Shown here: in pieces, positions 25,545 through 35,675 of the stretch | Layout: every line of letters begins with the position of its first letter | Position numbering within the stretch: the stretch's first letter is position 1 | NCBI RefSeq assembly: GCF_046244365.1 | Contig: NZ_CP176395.1 | Span: forward strand, 8,122,001 to 8,186,000 | Source: Paenibacillus_V sp046244365 | GTDB lineage: Bacteria; Bacillota; Bacilli; Paenibacillales; NBRC-103111 | DNA length: 64,000 bases | Reading direction: 5' to 3' | Position numbers and translations under genes: made by a program | Notes under the pieces: generated by a model | What the model was told of the DNA's origin: nothing | Seen by the model: only the letters and a program-made list of their open reading frames with translations | Databases searched by the model: none

Positions 25545-26513
25545 TTAGATTCCTTCCATCAAGCGGGTAATTTCCTCCTTCGTCGCCATCGAGGGAATCG
25601 CCCCTTTTCGGGTCGTAGCCAGCGCCCCCGCAGCATTTGCAAAAGCGACCGCTTCTTCGAGCTCCGGCTTCTCCCATGCTTCAAGAGCTTTGCCGCTCTC
25701 CGCAGCCCGATACAGGAACGCCCCGAAAAAGCCGTCTCCCGCACCCGTCGTGTCGACCGTGCGCACCTCGAATGCAGGGACATGGCCGGAAGCTCCCGTT
25801 CCACGGTAATAAAAGGTCCCCTCAGACCCAAGCGTCACGAGGAGCAGCTTCAGCGCCGGGAACCGTTCCGCCAATTGCTTGGAACCAGCCTCCAGGTCGC
25901 CGGTGCCCGATAGGAAGAGCAGCTCCTCCTGCGAAATTTTAACCAGATCGGCGTAAAGAAACCCTTCTTCGATCGTTCTGCGCGCATGCGCTTCGTCTTC
26001 CCACAATGCCGGCCTGAGGTTCGGGTCGTACGAAATAACGGCGCCGCTTGCTTTCGCATGCCGGACCGCCTGCAAAGTTGCGGTATACGAAGGATCCGCT
26101 GTCATCGATATCGAACCGAAGTGGAAAATCGCCGTCTTTTCCAGGAGACGCTTATCGATTTCTTCCCCGCTCAGCTCTTGATCGGCTCCCGGCTGCCGGC
26201 AAAAGTGGAAGGAGCGCTCTCCCTGCTCGTCCAATTGGACGAATGCCATCGTGGTATGCGCGCGAGGAGCGAATACGAGCCCGCTCGCATCGATTCCTTG
26301 CTCTAGGAGCACATCGCGCAAATACTCGCCGAACGGATCTTTGCCGACCTTACCGATAAACGCGGTTTTCTTCTCCAGCTTAGCGAGCGCGGCCAGCACG
26401 TTGACCGGCGCTCCTCCCGGGTTCCGTTCGAACAGCGGCTGTCCCGCCTCCGACCTGCCCGCCGGCAAAAAGTCGATCAAATATTCGCCAAGGGCGACGA
26501 CATCGTACATCAT
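25545..26513 (-). CDS. PfkB-family carbohydrate kinase, probable fructokinase
   Basis: 322 residues, cytoplasmic ribokinase fold. It phosphorylates a sugar with ATP, most likely fructose to fructose-6-phosphate. Visible features are the N-terminal DVVALGEYLIDFLPAG, the substrate-side GGAPVNVLAALAKL, the middle ISYDPNLRPALW and KISQEELLFLSGTG, LLLVTLGSEGTFYY, and the C-terminal PfkB signature VDTTGAGDGFFGAFLY with the catalytic Asp in GAGDGF. The start at ATG 26513 is set by GAGGAGGAG six bases upstream. It stands alone, with its own terminator and no sugar transporter beside it, so fructose as the substrate is an inference from family resemblance. Confidence 0.88.
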   Translation of the reverse strand: MMYDVVALGEYLIDFLPAGRSEAGQPLFERNPGGAPVNVLAALAKLEKKTAFIGKVGKDPFGEYLRDVLLEQGIDASGLVFAPRAHTTMAFVQLDEQGERSFHFCRQPGADQELSGEEIDKRLLEKTAIFHFGSISMTADPSYTATLQAVRHAKASGAVISYDPNLRPALWEDEAHARRTIEEGFLYADLVKISQEELLFLSGTGDLEAGSKQLAERFPALKLLLVTLGSEGTFYYRGTGASGHVPAFEVRTVDTTGAGDGFFGAFLYRAAESGKALEAWEKPELEEAVAFANAAGALATTRKGAIPSMATKEEITRLMEGI

Positions 26514-26620
26514 GCAAATCTCCTCCTCGGAAGTAACGTTGTCCCTATTATGAAGCGCGGGGCGATTTCCTGCAATCCCGACCGTGCAGCACTCGACTAC
26601 CAACGTTTTCCGCCGCAGGG

Positions 26621-26848
26621 TTCGGAGCGAATAAGAGCCTCAAACGTCTTCTAATCGCGCCATTTCCGCCGTTTCGCCCCAATTAGAAGCCTCCAGGGGC
26701 TCTTATTCCGCTGCGCGATCCCCGTTCCGCCGGTTTCGGAGCGAATAAGAGCCTCAAGCGTCTTCTATTTGCGCCATTTCCGCCGTTTCGCCCCAATTAG
26801 AAGCCTCCAGGGGCTCTTATTCGCCCCCCCCGATCCCCGTTCCCCAGT
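26621..26848. repeat. Two tandem 114-bp units, each able to form a long hairpin
   Basis: Units start at 26621 and 26735 and differ by few substitutions. In unit 1, GAATAAGAGCC (26629-26639) pairs with GGCTCTTATTC (26698-26708), and inside it CTTCTAAT (26648-26655) pairs with ATTAGAAG (26681-26688). Unit 2 keeps the outer arms but has one change in the inner arm (CTTCTATT). The arms are diverged versions of the word seen at 3624-3815 and 9765-9956. The rest of the 419-base gap 26514-26932 holds only the terminator below. Confidence 0.85.
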
Positions 26849-26875
26849 TTCTCGCCCGCCGGCATCTCCCCATAC

Positions 26876-26917
26876 CAAAAAACCGCTCCGGACCCTGATC
26901 GGGTGCGGAACGGTTTG
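26876..26917 (-). terminator. Terminator of the giant surface protein gene
   Basis: Minus strand AACCGTTCCGCACC pairs with GGGTCCGGAGCGGTT (one mismatch) around CGATCA, followed by TTTT. Confidence 0.8.
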
Positions 26918-26932
26918 TCGGCAATGAACGAT

Positions 26933-29900
26933 CTACGGCTGAATCAATTCCGATTTCAGCAAGAGATTGCGAAGCAGTGTGGCCGTTTCGGCCCTCGTAA
27001 TGGAGCGCTGCGATTGCACGCTGCCATCCTCATAGCCTTGCAGAAGGCCCAGCCGGATTGCGGAACCGATCGACGGCTTCGCCCAAGCAGGAACTTCGGA
27101 TTTGTCGCTTACTCCGCTCAACGCGGAAGCAGCTTCTTCCTCCTTCGACGGCTGCTGTCCGGCGAGCTCCCAGGCTTTGCTCAGAATGACTGTAGCTTCC
27201 GCCCGCGAGATCGTCTGATCCGGACGGAACGTGCCGTCTTCATACCCGGAAATCAGCCCGTACGTTTTGGCCGTGGCCACGAACGAAGCGAACCAGTCTG
27301 CGGCCTGCACATCGATGTACGCCGATGCCGCGGCCTCCGGCGCCAAGCCCAGCGAACGGATGACGATCGCCGTAAATTCGGCTCTTGTCACCTTGTCGTT
27401 CGGCTCGAAGCGGTCGTCGCTTTTGCCGTTGACGACCAACCGGGAGGCGAGGTCTTCAACAGCCTTTTGAGCCCAATGCCCCTCGATGTCGGCAAATGTT
27501 TTGCTGTTCTCGATAAGCGAGTATGTGCTGTTCGTGAAGCTTTTCATGACAGCCCAATACTTGCCTTTGATTTGCGTTACGTAGGTCGGCACATGATACA
27601 AGCTGCCGTCCTCTTGATAGCGGACGCCCGTCGTGATCCGTTTCGGATCGATGCCTTCAGGCAGCGGAAGCGCCCTTTCGACATACTGCTCGTAACGGCC
27701 GGAATCGAGCGTACGGCCTTGGTACGTAAAGGTTACGTTGAAATCGACCGGCGTGCCGACGATAGCGGCGCCTGCAGACGCTGCGCTGCCCTCGATCGCT
27801 TGGCGAATCGATTCCGCCGAAGGCGTCAGCTCCACCAAGACTTTGATCGCATCAGGCGCGGTATTCAAGCCGAATCGGCTTTCCATATCCTTCGTGCGGA
27901 TGGCCGACGCAGGAAGCGTATAGCTGCCTTGGCTGGTTTGGATAACCAGCACGGCTTCCTTCTGCGCCATCTTCCTCAGCAAGCTTCCTGTCAGCTCGCT
28001 AACGATCTTGTCATAACGCTCGTCGATCGAGATCGTAATAACCGGATTGGACGTTTGACTGTCGAGCGCCTTCTCCAGCTGATCCGGCACGAATGCGACA
28101 TGCAGGAGGCTCGATCCGTTATTCGTCGTTTTCGTAGCGACCGCCGCCGTACGATTCGTGCTCTCGTTCACGCCGATGCTGAACGACGGAATCGTTGTGG
28201 TCGTAGCCGCGCCCGGATTAGGCGTTTGCGGCTCCTGCCCCGACGTGTCCTGCACCACCCGCGTAATGCCGATCGCGTAGACGTTGGATTCGGCGCGATC
28301 CGGCGATTCCAGCCTTACGAGTACGGTATTGCTGCCCGGATTAAGATCGACGACAGCACCGCTCTTATCGTCAATCGGCTTGCCGTTTACCGTCACAAGC
28401 GTACCTGGAACGGCCGGTACTGCATAGACCGTAAGAATTCTGGCATACGTCAGATTTCTGGCGGTATAGTTGCGCACCCACGGATCGAACGGCTTCGTGA
28501 AGACCATCTCATTGTTCAACGATAAATCCTTCAGGCTTAGCTCCGTACGCATCTGCTGCTGCCGGAAGACAGTCAGCGTATACGTTTGCTCGTCCCCGTT
28601 TTGCGCTTTCACCGCAAGCTTGAACCGGTTTGCGCCTGCAGCCAGCTCAAGCGCTGCCTTGCCTGACGCATGGAGCGGTTCGCCGTTCAGCTGTATGACA
28701 GCATGCGAATCCGCCGAGACGGCGTTCAGGGAAATTTTCGTCACATCGAACGGAACGGTCGCTTGATAGTCGAGCACATCCGCTCGGAATGTTCCCGGCG
28801 TCATCGGAGCGCCTTCCAGCTCCAGACTCCGCAAATCCGCGTTCCCGCTTGCTTCCCTATTAACATGGACCGCATAGGACGCCGCTTTGCTCCAATCGCG
28901 CTGCCCTTCGGCTTTGCGAGCTTCGTCAGGAGAAATAACCTGCACCGTAAAGGTGTTGTCGCCTACGCTCAGAGGCAAAGAAGCGGAAGCATGCGCGCTT
29001 GCTGTCTCTGTGCCGTTAACCCGGATCAGCGAGCCCTCTGCGGCAGAAGTAGGCGTGACGCTTGCCGTCGTAACGCCGTTCGGGACATTCACTTCATAAG
29101 CGGTTCTCGTGCTGTTGAATTTCGCGCTCAGTCCCAAGTCCGATGGATCGGACACCTCTTCCGGCAGCCCGTTCACTTTAAGATCCTTCAGAGCGGCAAG
29201 TCCCGACTCCGTAGCGATATGGAGACGGTAAGCCTTCTCGGCGCCGCCGGCCTTCACGACCGCCGTGACGACCGCACCGTCAACGACATCAATCAGCGCC
29301 GAACGGTCACCGTCCAACGCCGTTCCGTTCAAGGTGACGGTTGCGTTCAGGTCGGCCGGCAATGCCCATACGCGCAGCTTCTTCACGCCGGCATCGACGG
29401 ACGTATAGTAATCCTGCCCTTCCGGAGCGAACGGCGACGTCAGAACGCCTTCATCTACGGCGAAGGCCGCAAGATCCGCAGGGCCTCCGGTGCTGCGGGC
29501 TTCCGCGCTTCTCAATACTTCCAGGCGGTGCTCCGTAGTATTGCCTGCCTCGTCCTTGGCGACGAGGACAATCGGCATTTTACCGTTCTGCGGGAATTGC
29601 ACATAATAGTCGAACTTTCCGTTCCGGTCGACCGGCACCGCTATTCCGTTAACGGTCAAGCGAACGCCCGCCTCCGAGGCTCCCTCCAGCTTCACCCGGT
29701 TATCGCCGAGCACTTCCCCGTTAATCGGCGACTTCAGGTACAGATAAGGGGCCGTACGATCCACGACCATTTTCTGCTCATGAAAGCTTCTGTCGCCGCG
29801 CTCGTTGACGGCTTCCGCCGAGACCGTATAGTCCCGTTCGTTCAAGCCGTTCAGCTCGAACGAGGCGGCTTGCTGCGCAGTCGCTGCTTTCACGCCCGCG

Positions 29901-32900
29901 GATTTGCCGTTGACGAACAACTCGACCTGAGCCGCCTGATCGCTGCCGACCTCGATGGTCACGCGATTGGCAGCCGTTACCGTGAGCTTGTCCTTGAGCA
30001 GTTCCTTCTCTTGCTCGGTTAATCCGGCAAGCTCCTCGTCCTTCACATAGTACGGGTAATACGAATGCTCAACCGCCGTCTGACCGTGCGTGTTCAGCGC
30101 AAGCGACAGACCCGCAGGATTAGGATCCGGCAAATGAACGGTTACGGCTCCGGAAGGAGCGCTAACGAGGCCGCCCGTCTCCGTTTGCTGAAGAGCCATC
30201 ACGCTCAAATGATACGTCTCATTCGTCTTCAATCCGGACAAGATCGCTTCCTGCGTTTCCCCTTGCTTAGGACTGACATCGAATACCGTGCCGTTGTAGT
30301 CCACTTTCCCTTGCTCATCGGCTAACAGTACCCGGTAAGCGGTCGCTTTGGCCGATTCGCTGTCTTTGAACCGCAGCGCGATCTCGCCGTTGCCCGTCGA
30401 GACGACTTGTACGTCCGTCGGCGACTGCAGCATGCTTGCGGCTTTCAATTCTACAGGACTGTCCATGATCTTGAAAACGGGACCGAACGTATCGCTGTCC
30501 GCCACAACCGCCAAGTAGTAGCTGCCCGGCAGGTTGCCTTCCGGAAGCGTTACGGCTTTGATGCCGGATGCCGGCAAATCGGCGGCGATGACTTGACCTG
30601 CAGCCTCCGCAGGATTTTCGGTCATGATCAGACTGACCTTCGTGTCCGGCTTCGGATTGTCGACGCGCCACGACACTTCGTAGCTGTTCATCGCGGCTTG
30701 AGGCGCGGCTTGCAGCACGCTAACCTCCGGTACCGGGTTCACCTTGTACTGGTCGATCGTAACGGCGCCGATCGTCTTGATCGTCCAGGTCCCGGCACCC
30801 GGAACATTTACCGTTACTTTAAGCGAATGATTGACCGTATCCAGAATCGCGTTGCGATCCGGGCGGTTCTCCTCATAAACGATCGGAACGGCGTTGCCGG
30901 CCGCATCCGTAATTTCCGTAGAAGCGTCTCCTCCGGCGATGTCGTACAGGAATTTCCCCTTCTCGTTCATCACCAAAGAATACTCGTACTTGACGCCTTC
31001 TGCGTTCAATTCCGCCATCGAGACGAACTGATCGAGAATAAGGGCCGACACATTCGTAAAATCGTTAGACTTCACGAGCCACGTGCCGTCTGCATTAATG
31101 TCGATCAGTGCGGTGATAACGCCGCGGCTTTCATCGAACACGGCATTCCAGCCGGCCGCCGAAGAATCGAACACTAGCGGATACAGGCTGCCGTCCGGCT
31201 TGTACAGCTTCGTTTCGGCGGAAGCCGATTCGATCTCAAGCAGCGCCTGCACGCCGGAAAGCCCGTTAAAGTCAGCCGCCGTAGCGAACTCGGGGGCCTC
31301 TCTCCATGCTTTCACTTTCGACATGGCGACGCCGGACTGTATTCTGTATAAGGATATCTTGGCGCTCGCGCCGGCGTCCGCCAGCCAGGTGCCGGTTTCC
31401 GCGACCTCGGCCAATATATACAGCTTGCCGTTGTCGGCGTCCAAATAGGTATTCCAAGCGGCTTCCTGCTCGTTCGCTTCGACCGCGTACGGTCTTCCGT
31501 CCGCTTTGAGCAGCGCAGCTTCCGCATTCGCTCCTTCGATCTCGACAAGATACGTGCCGCGCTCCGCGAACGTTAATGGAACATAAGCTTTGCGCCCGGC
31601 AGACGGCACGTTTCCGGCAACTTCAGCGAAAGTCATGCCGGGATTGCGGTAGAGCGACTTATGGATCTCCACCGATAAGGTGTCATCCGCTTCAAGCGTC
31701 CATTCGCCTGCGGCATTCAAATCGATTTCCGCAATCAGCGAGCCTGCGGCCTGGTCATAAACCGCATTCGCCCGATTGTTTAAACGAAGCTCGGCAAGCG
31801 TGCCGTCAGGCTTCATGAGACGAACGTCCGAATTCGCGTACTTCAGAACGATAACCGCTTTGTATGGAGCGTCTACCTTAAAGGCATGACGGACGGTCGA
31901 TCCGGATTTGCTCACGAACGGATTCGTCTCGAGCAGCTGTGTGGTCAGAACGCCCGGAATCATGAGGCCGCCGGCCGTCGCCTTGACGTTCTCCGTTTCG
32001 AACAGCTTCTGTCCGATGATTTCCGGCTTCGCCGCCTTGCCGCCGGCGTCCGCGCTGAGAATCATGACGCCTTTCTTGGTAGGAGCGGTTCCGAATAAAC
32101 TGCCGAAAAATTTCTTGACGCCGTTAACGATTTTTTTGCCGGTATTGATTACGGCTTTGCCTATATTTTTCACTGTGCTCGCCACATCGACGTCGAAGTC
32201 GGTCGCTTTGGTTTTAAAAGCGTAGGCAAGCTTGAAGCCGATTCCGATAACGGACAAGCCGGCTCTCATATCTTTCTCGTATACGCCGACTTCCGCCGAT
32301 GCCAACCGGGTGCCGCCGATCAGCTTGATATTTCTCGGCACCTGGACGGCCGCTTTCGCGTATCCCGTAAAGGAAGCGCCTTGGAAATATTTTACCAGTA
32401 CTTCTCCGATAATGACATCCAGGATGTTGACCTTCGCCCCCATCCGGAACCCGGCTTTGTTGAAGCCTTGATAGCCGGTAGGGTTGAAGACGACGAACGT
32501 CTCCAGATCGGCCGCTTTGATCTTATAGATGGCCAGCGAGCCGGAAGCTCCGAAATGGTTGGCCGACAGATCGATCTTCAGATCGTTGGCGTTCAGCATG
32601 TTCTCGCCGCCGATCGGAGGCGTCACGTAGTCCGACAAGGCGCCAAGCACGGAGAACGTAAGCGGCGCTTCTCTCTTGCCGGCCATATTGCTCACGCCGC
32701 CGCCAATTTTGGTCAATTGGGCGCCGGTCGAGCCGAGCTTCATTTTCTTCTTCACGGCGAAGCTGATCGCATCCAGTCTCGCCTTCTTGATCGTCAAATC
32801 GATGTCAAAGCCGATTTTGGCCTTCTTCAGCTCCGCCGAAGCGCCCGCACTGAATTCGGGAACCCTCGTGTCGATCCCGAAGCGAAGCTCCGAGCTTTCC

Positions 32901-35371
32901 AGAGGGCCGGATTTGAAATCCGCGCCGATGGAGAAGTCCGCGTCCAGATCGATGCGGTTCTTTTTGAATTCGAGCGCGTCGATTTTGGCTTTCCCGTTGA
33001 TCTTCGCGGAGCCGACGCCGAACTCGACTTCCATATCGCCCGTAACGCGGATACCGCCGGGAATAAACGTAAACGACTTTACGACGACGGGCATATTCAT
33101 GCCGATATAGTCGAAGGCATCCGTCACGTTCGAGAGATCGAACGAAAAGTTGTCGGGATTGAATTCGAACTCGCCTTCAAAAATCGTATACGTGGTCATA
33201 ACCGGCACGACGCCCTTGCCGTTAACGTACAGTCTTCCGTTCCCCTTGATCGTTTCTTTGTTAGGATTGGTCTTGTCCACGACAAGCGACGTTCCTTTAA
33301 ACAGCAAATTATCGTTAAGGGTGACGATCGCGTTCGTATCCTTCAAGTGGTATACGTCCTTCTGAGAACCGTATTCGACGAAAGGACCGCGTAAAGTAAT
33401 GTCGACCTTGTTCGGATCCACTTTCTCCGATTTGTTCTCCACGACGATTTCGTCGTAATTTCTCGATCGATAGGCGGCATCGTCCGTAATCAGGAACGCG
33501 CCGGTGAAGGTCTTACCGCTAAAAAAGGCATGGCCGATCGTCAGATCGTAAGCGCCTAGCGGCAGAGGACTGCCGTCCGCCCGCTTCGGCAGCTCGATTT
33601 TCATATTCGTCGGACTGAGGAGCTTCAAGCTTTCACGGGGAACCTCATATGTCTGGCCGTTCCCGCTGACGGTAACCTTCAAATCGGTAACCGGCATTCT
33701 CTTGAGCAGCATGGTAAGATTTTGTCCGATCAGCGTAACCGACCGCTCGTCGTCCACGAACAAATAAGCCGGTCCGATTCTATCGTACGTAACGTCGCTG
33801 GGCTGCATCGGCATTTGCACGGCAAACGTCTTCGCTTCCCCGTAGCGGATGCCGCCGGTGTTTTTGGCATAGGCTCTCGCTTCGTAGTAGGTGTCTTCGT
33901 CGAGACCTTCCAGCGTGACCGGGTATTTGCCTGGCGTATCGATCACGTAAGGCTCGGCCCGCTGCGCGGTCCACTTGTCTTCCGGCGCGCTGCCTACGCT
34001 CTTCTTGCGATATTCGATTCCCCAATCGATGACCGATTCGTCGCCCGTACTCCGGATATCGGCTACGGCGGATGCCTTCATCTTCGAGCCGGGCGCCGTA
34101 TAGATCGGGGTTACGCTATCGGTCGCCACCTGCGGAGGCAGTCCGATTTTGATATCTTCATAAGCGCCGAACTCCGTAGATACGCGGAATCGCGGCGAAG
34201 CTCCGTTCGGATCGCTAGGCATAAAATAAAACCCTGTCGATCCGTATGTATTCGTCGTGACCGACGGAGCGCCCGGATAAGGCTTCCATTCGTCATTCTC
34301 GTTCAGGAACTTGACGTTCGTCTCGTTGCTGATCTGAAGGGCGATGCCTGTTCCCGGGTTGCCAACCGAATCGCTCAAGCCGAAATCGGTGAAGTACACC
34401 GTCTCGCCGGGTCTGTACACGGATTCCGCAATCGATGTTTTGGCGTTGATCAAGCTCGGCGCTTCCTTGTAGCAGCCGCAGTTCACATCGATCGGATCGT
34501 ATTTGTTCGTAAAATACCATTTCAGAATGTCATGGTTTTCATACGAGCCGCCCGTTGCGGAAGTAAAGCCCGCATAGACGTCCTCCGCCGTCAAAATTTT
34601 GCCGAGATCGACATTGTTCTGCACCAGAACCGGACTGCCCGGTCTTGTGCTGCTGTCGTTCAGGAACACTTCGAGCTTGCCGTTGTTTCCGTTATAATCG
34701 ATCCAAACGTAGAACTGCTTGTTCGGATTTTTGAAATTGAACCGGCTTGGGTCTATGTCTGCATAGGCTTTGGTGCTGCCGTCCTTGTTCCGGTTTCTGT
34801 GGTTGACGGTGCCGTCCATATGAATGCCGATATGATTGGCGCTCGTTTCGCCGTATACCGTGCCGTTGTTATAGGTATCGAACTCGATGCCGAGGCTGTC
34901 CCGAATACCGTCATAGCCGATGCCGCCTCCCAGCGTTCCCGCGCTGTTGGAATTGGTCTGCAGCGTAAAGACGATTCCGTCCGCTCCCCCCTGACCCAAG
35001 TCATGACCGCTGGTCTGGAACGCAAAGTACGTGCTGAACGATTTGCTCGCGCTCAGCGATACGCGTTCTTTATTGAACACGGATCCGGCTTGGTTGTTTC
35101 TGGCCGGGGTCAACCTCAGGCGCCCGTCAGGCGTGACGGAAGCATTGTTGTTGAATCTGATCCGCGATGCGGCCTTTATAAAATCTTCATATAGAAACGT
35201 AATGTACTTCGGCGCAGGCGCAGGTTCCGCCGATGCGTCTTTAACGCGCGCGGCTGCAGGAGCGAAAATGGATACGATCATTTCGAGCACAAGCAGAAAC
35301 GATAGCAGCAGCGCCGTTCTTCGCTTCAAATCCCGCTTTCCTACCAACCTAATCTGTTGCGGTGCGTTCAC
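26933..35371 (-). CDS. Giant cell-surface protein: lectin domain, many beta domains, cadherin-like repeats and three SLH domains
   Basis: 2812 residues from GTG 35371 (GAGGGAG six bases upstream). It has a signal peptide (basic VGKRDLKRR, then TALLLSFLLVLEMIVSIFAP). After it comes an L-type lectin-like domain (GADGIVFTLQTNS, LGIEFDTYNNGTVYGE, FYVWIDYNGNNGKLEVFLND). Next are an IPT/TIG-like unit, a long beta-helical-looking middle (FEFNPDNFSFDLSNVTDAFD to about residue 1090), several repeated GTYLVEIEGANAEAALLKAD-type modules, an FN3-like unit, and four cadherin-like beta-sandwich repeats (LKDLSLNNEMVF type). Three C-terminal SLH domains (FADIEGHWAQKAVEDLASRL, SGYEDGTFRPDQTISRAEAT) anchor it to pyruvylated wall polymer. 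It probably binds sugars at the surface; the ligand is unknown. Confidence 0.88.
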   Translation of the reverse strand: MNAPQQIRLVGKRDLKRRTALLLSFLLVLEMIVSIFAPAAARVKDASAEPAPAPKYITFLYEDFIKAASRIRFNNNASVTPDGRLRLTPARNNQAGSVFNKERVSLSASKSFSTYFAFQTSGHDLGQGGADGIVFTLQTNSNSAGTLGGGIGYDGIRDSLGIEFDTYNNGTVYGETSANHIGIHMDGTVNHRNRNKDGSTKAYADIDPSRFNFKNPNKQFYVWIDYNGNNGKLEVFLNDSSTRPGSPVLVQNNVDLGKILTAEDVYAGFTSATGGSYENHDILKWYFTNKYDPIDVNCGCYKEAPSLINAKTSIAESVYRPGETVYFTDFGLSDSVGNPGTGIALQISNETNVKFLNENDEWKPYPGAPSVTTNTYGSTGFYFMPSDPNGASPRFRVSTEFGAYEDIKIGLPPQVATDSVTPIYTAPGSKMKASAVADIRSTGDESVIDWGIEYRKKSVGSAPEDKWTAQRAEPYVIDTPGKYPVTLEGLDEDTYYEARAYAKNTGGIRYGEAKTFAVQMPMQPSDVTYDRIGPAYLFVDDERSVTLIGQNLTMLLKRMPVTDLKVTVSGNGQTYEVPRESLKLLSPTNMKIELPKRADGSPLPLGAYDLTIGHAFFSGKTFTGAFLITDDAAYRSRNYDEIVVENKSEKVDPNKVDITLRGPFVEYGSQKDVYHLKDTNAIVTLNDNLLFKGTSLVVDKTNPNKETIKGNGRLYVNGKGVVPVMTTYTIFEGEFEFNPDNFSFDLSNVTDAFDYIGMNMPVVVKSFTFIPGGIRVTGDMEVEFGVGSAKINGKAKIDALEFKKNRIDLDADFSIGADFKSGPLESSELRFGIDTRVPEFSAGASAELKKAKIGFDIDLTIKKARLDAISFAVKKKMKLGSTGAQLTKIGGGVSNMAGKREAPLTFSVLGALSDYVTPPIGGENMLNANDLKIDLSANHFGASGSLAIYKIKAADLETFVVFNPTGYQGFNKAGFRMGAKVNILDVIIGEVLVKYFQGASFTGYAKAAVQVPRNIKLIGGTRLASAEVGVYEKDMRAGLSVIGIGFKLAYAFKTKATDFDVDVASTVKNIGKAVINTGKKIVNGVKKFFGSLFGTAPTKKGVMILSADAGGKAAKPEIIGQKLFETENVKATAGGLMIPGVLTTQLLETNPFVSKSGSTVRHAFKVDAPYKAVIVLKYANSDVRLMKPDGTLAELRLNNRANAVYDQAAGSLIAEIDLNAAGEWTLEADDTLSVEIHKSLYRNPGMTFAEVAGNVPSAGRKAYVPLTFAERGTYLVEIEGANAEAALLKADGRPYAVEANEQEAAWNTYLDADNGKLYILAEVAETGTWLADAGASAKISLYRIQSGVAMSKVKAWREAPEFATAADFNGLSGVQALLEIESASAETKLYKPDGSLYPLVFDSSAAGWNAVFDESRGVITALIDINADGTWLVKSNDFTNVSALILDQFVSMAELNAEGVKYEYSLVMNEKGKFLYDIAGGDASTEITDAAGNAVPIVYEENRPDRNAILDTVNHSLKVTVNVPGAGTWTIKTIGAVTIDQYKVNPVPEVSVLQAAPQAAMNSYEVSWRVDNPKPDTKVSLIMTENPAEAAGQVIAADLPASGIKAVTLPEGNLPGSYYLAVVADSDTFGPVFKIMDSPVELKAASMLQSPTDVQVVSTGNGEIALRFKDSESAKATAYRVLLADEQGKVDYNGTVFDVSPKQGETQEAILSGLKTNETYHLSVMALQQTETGGLVSAPSGAVTVHLPDPNPAGLSLALNTHGQTAVEHSYYPYYVKDEELAGLTEQEKELLKDKLTVTAANRVTIEVGSDQAAQVELFVNGKSAGVKAATAQQAASFELNGLNERDYTVSAEAVNERGDRSFHEQKMVVDRTAPYLYLKSPINGEVLGDNRVKLEGASEAGVRLTVNGIAVPVDRNGKFDYYVQFPQNGKMPIVLVAKDEAGNTTEHRLEVLRSAEARSTGGPADLAAFAVDEGVLTSPFAPEGQDYYTSVDAGVKKLRVWALPADLNATVTLNGTALDGDRSALIDVVDGAVVTAVVKAGGAEKAYRLHIATESGLAALKDLKVNGLPEEVSDPSDLGLSAKFNSTRTAYEVNVPNGVTTASVTPTSAAEGSLIRVNGTETASAHASASLPLSVGDNTFTVQVISPDEARKAEGQRDWSKAASYAVHVNREASGNADLRSLELEGAPMTPGTFRADVLDYQATVPFDVTKISLNAVSADSHAVIQLNGEPLHASGKAALELAAGANRFKLAVKAQNGDEQTYTLTVFRQQQMRTELSLKDLSLNNEMVFTKPFDPWVRNYTARNLTYARILTVYAVPAVPGTLVTVNGKPIDDKSGAVVDLNPGSNTVLVRLESPDRAESNVYAIGITRVVQDTSGQEPQTPNPGAATTTTIPSFSIGVNESTNRTAAVATKTTNNGSSLLHVAFVPDQLEKALDSQTSNPVITISIDERYDKIVSELTGSLLRKMAQKEAVLVIQTSQGSYTLPASAIRTKDMESRFGLNTAPDAIKVLVELTPSAESIRQAIEGSAASAGAAIVGTPVDFNVTFTYQGRTLDSGRYEQYVERALPLPEGIDPKRITTGVRYQEDGSLYHVPTYVTQIKGKYWAVMKSFTNSTYSLIENSKTFADIEGHWAQKAVEDLASRLVVNGKSDDRFEPNDKVTRAEFTAIVIRSLGLAPEAAASAYIDVQAADWFASFVATAKTYGLISGYEDGTFRPDQTISRAEATVILSKAWELAGQQPSKEEEAASALSGVSDKSEVPAWAKPSIGSAIRLGLLQGYEDGSVQSQRSITRAETATLLRNLLLKSELIQP

Positions 35372-35609
35372 AGGATACTCCCTCTTTTCTTTCAGCGTTT
35401 GATAGCCCACCTAAGCGTGAGCGAACATCAAAAAACAGGCTTCACCTCGCTTGAATTAATCAACTCTAGTACTAACAACCTATTATACCGTCGGCCACTG
35501 AGCAAATTCTGAGCGAGTCCGACATCCTTCGCATGGCTAAGCGCGCATTGCCCCGGAACGTGTCGATTGCGCGCGACATGAAACCCTCGGGTATAGACGG
35601 GACAATGAC
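35372..35609. other. Upstream region of the giant surface protein gene
   Basis: About 240 bases without a gene. On the minus strand a TATAAT (35482-35487) could be a -10 element, but no fitting -35 was found. It would leave a leader of about 100 bases, in which I recognise no riboswitch. Confidence 0.35.
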
Positions 35610-35659
35610 AAAAAAGCCTTGCTAGGGCGCCATGTCCATGGAGCCAAGCAAGGCTTTTC
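35610..35659 (-). terminator. Terminator of the DUF4912/GH57/nucleotidyltransferase operon
   Basis: AAAAAAGCCTTGCT pairs with AGCAAGGCTTTTC around a 23-base loop. On the minus strand the stem ends in TTTTTT, 17 bases after the nucleotidyltransferase stop. Confidence 0.8.
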
Positions 35660-35675
35660 ATATAAGCTTACGCGT

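Noticed and set aside
28670..30022. 450-codon plus-strand frame, and others opposite the giant surface protein gene
   Set aside because: Antisense shadows: no ribosome sites, no motifs, and the minus-strand frame is continuous with recognisable domains.
35372..35482. Possible riboswitch in the leader of the giant surface protein gene
   Set aside because: No conserved core of a c-di-GMP, c-di-AMP or other riboswitch that I know could be found, and no terminator/antiterminator pair.
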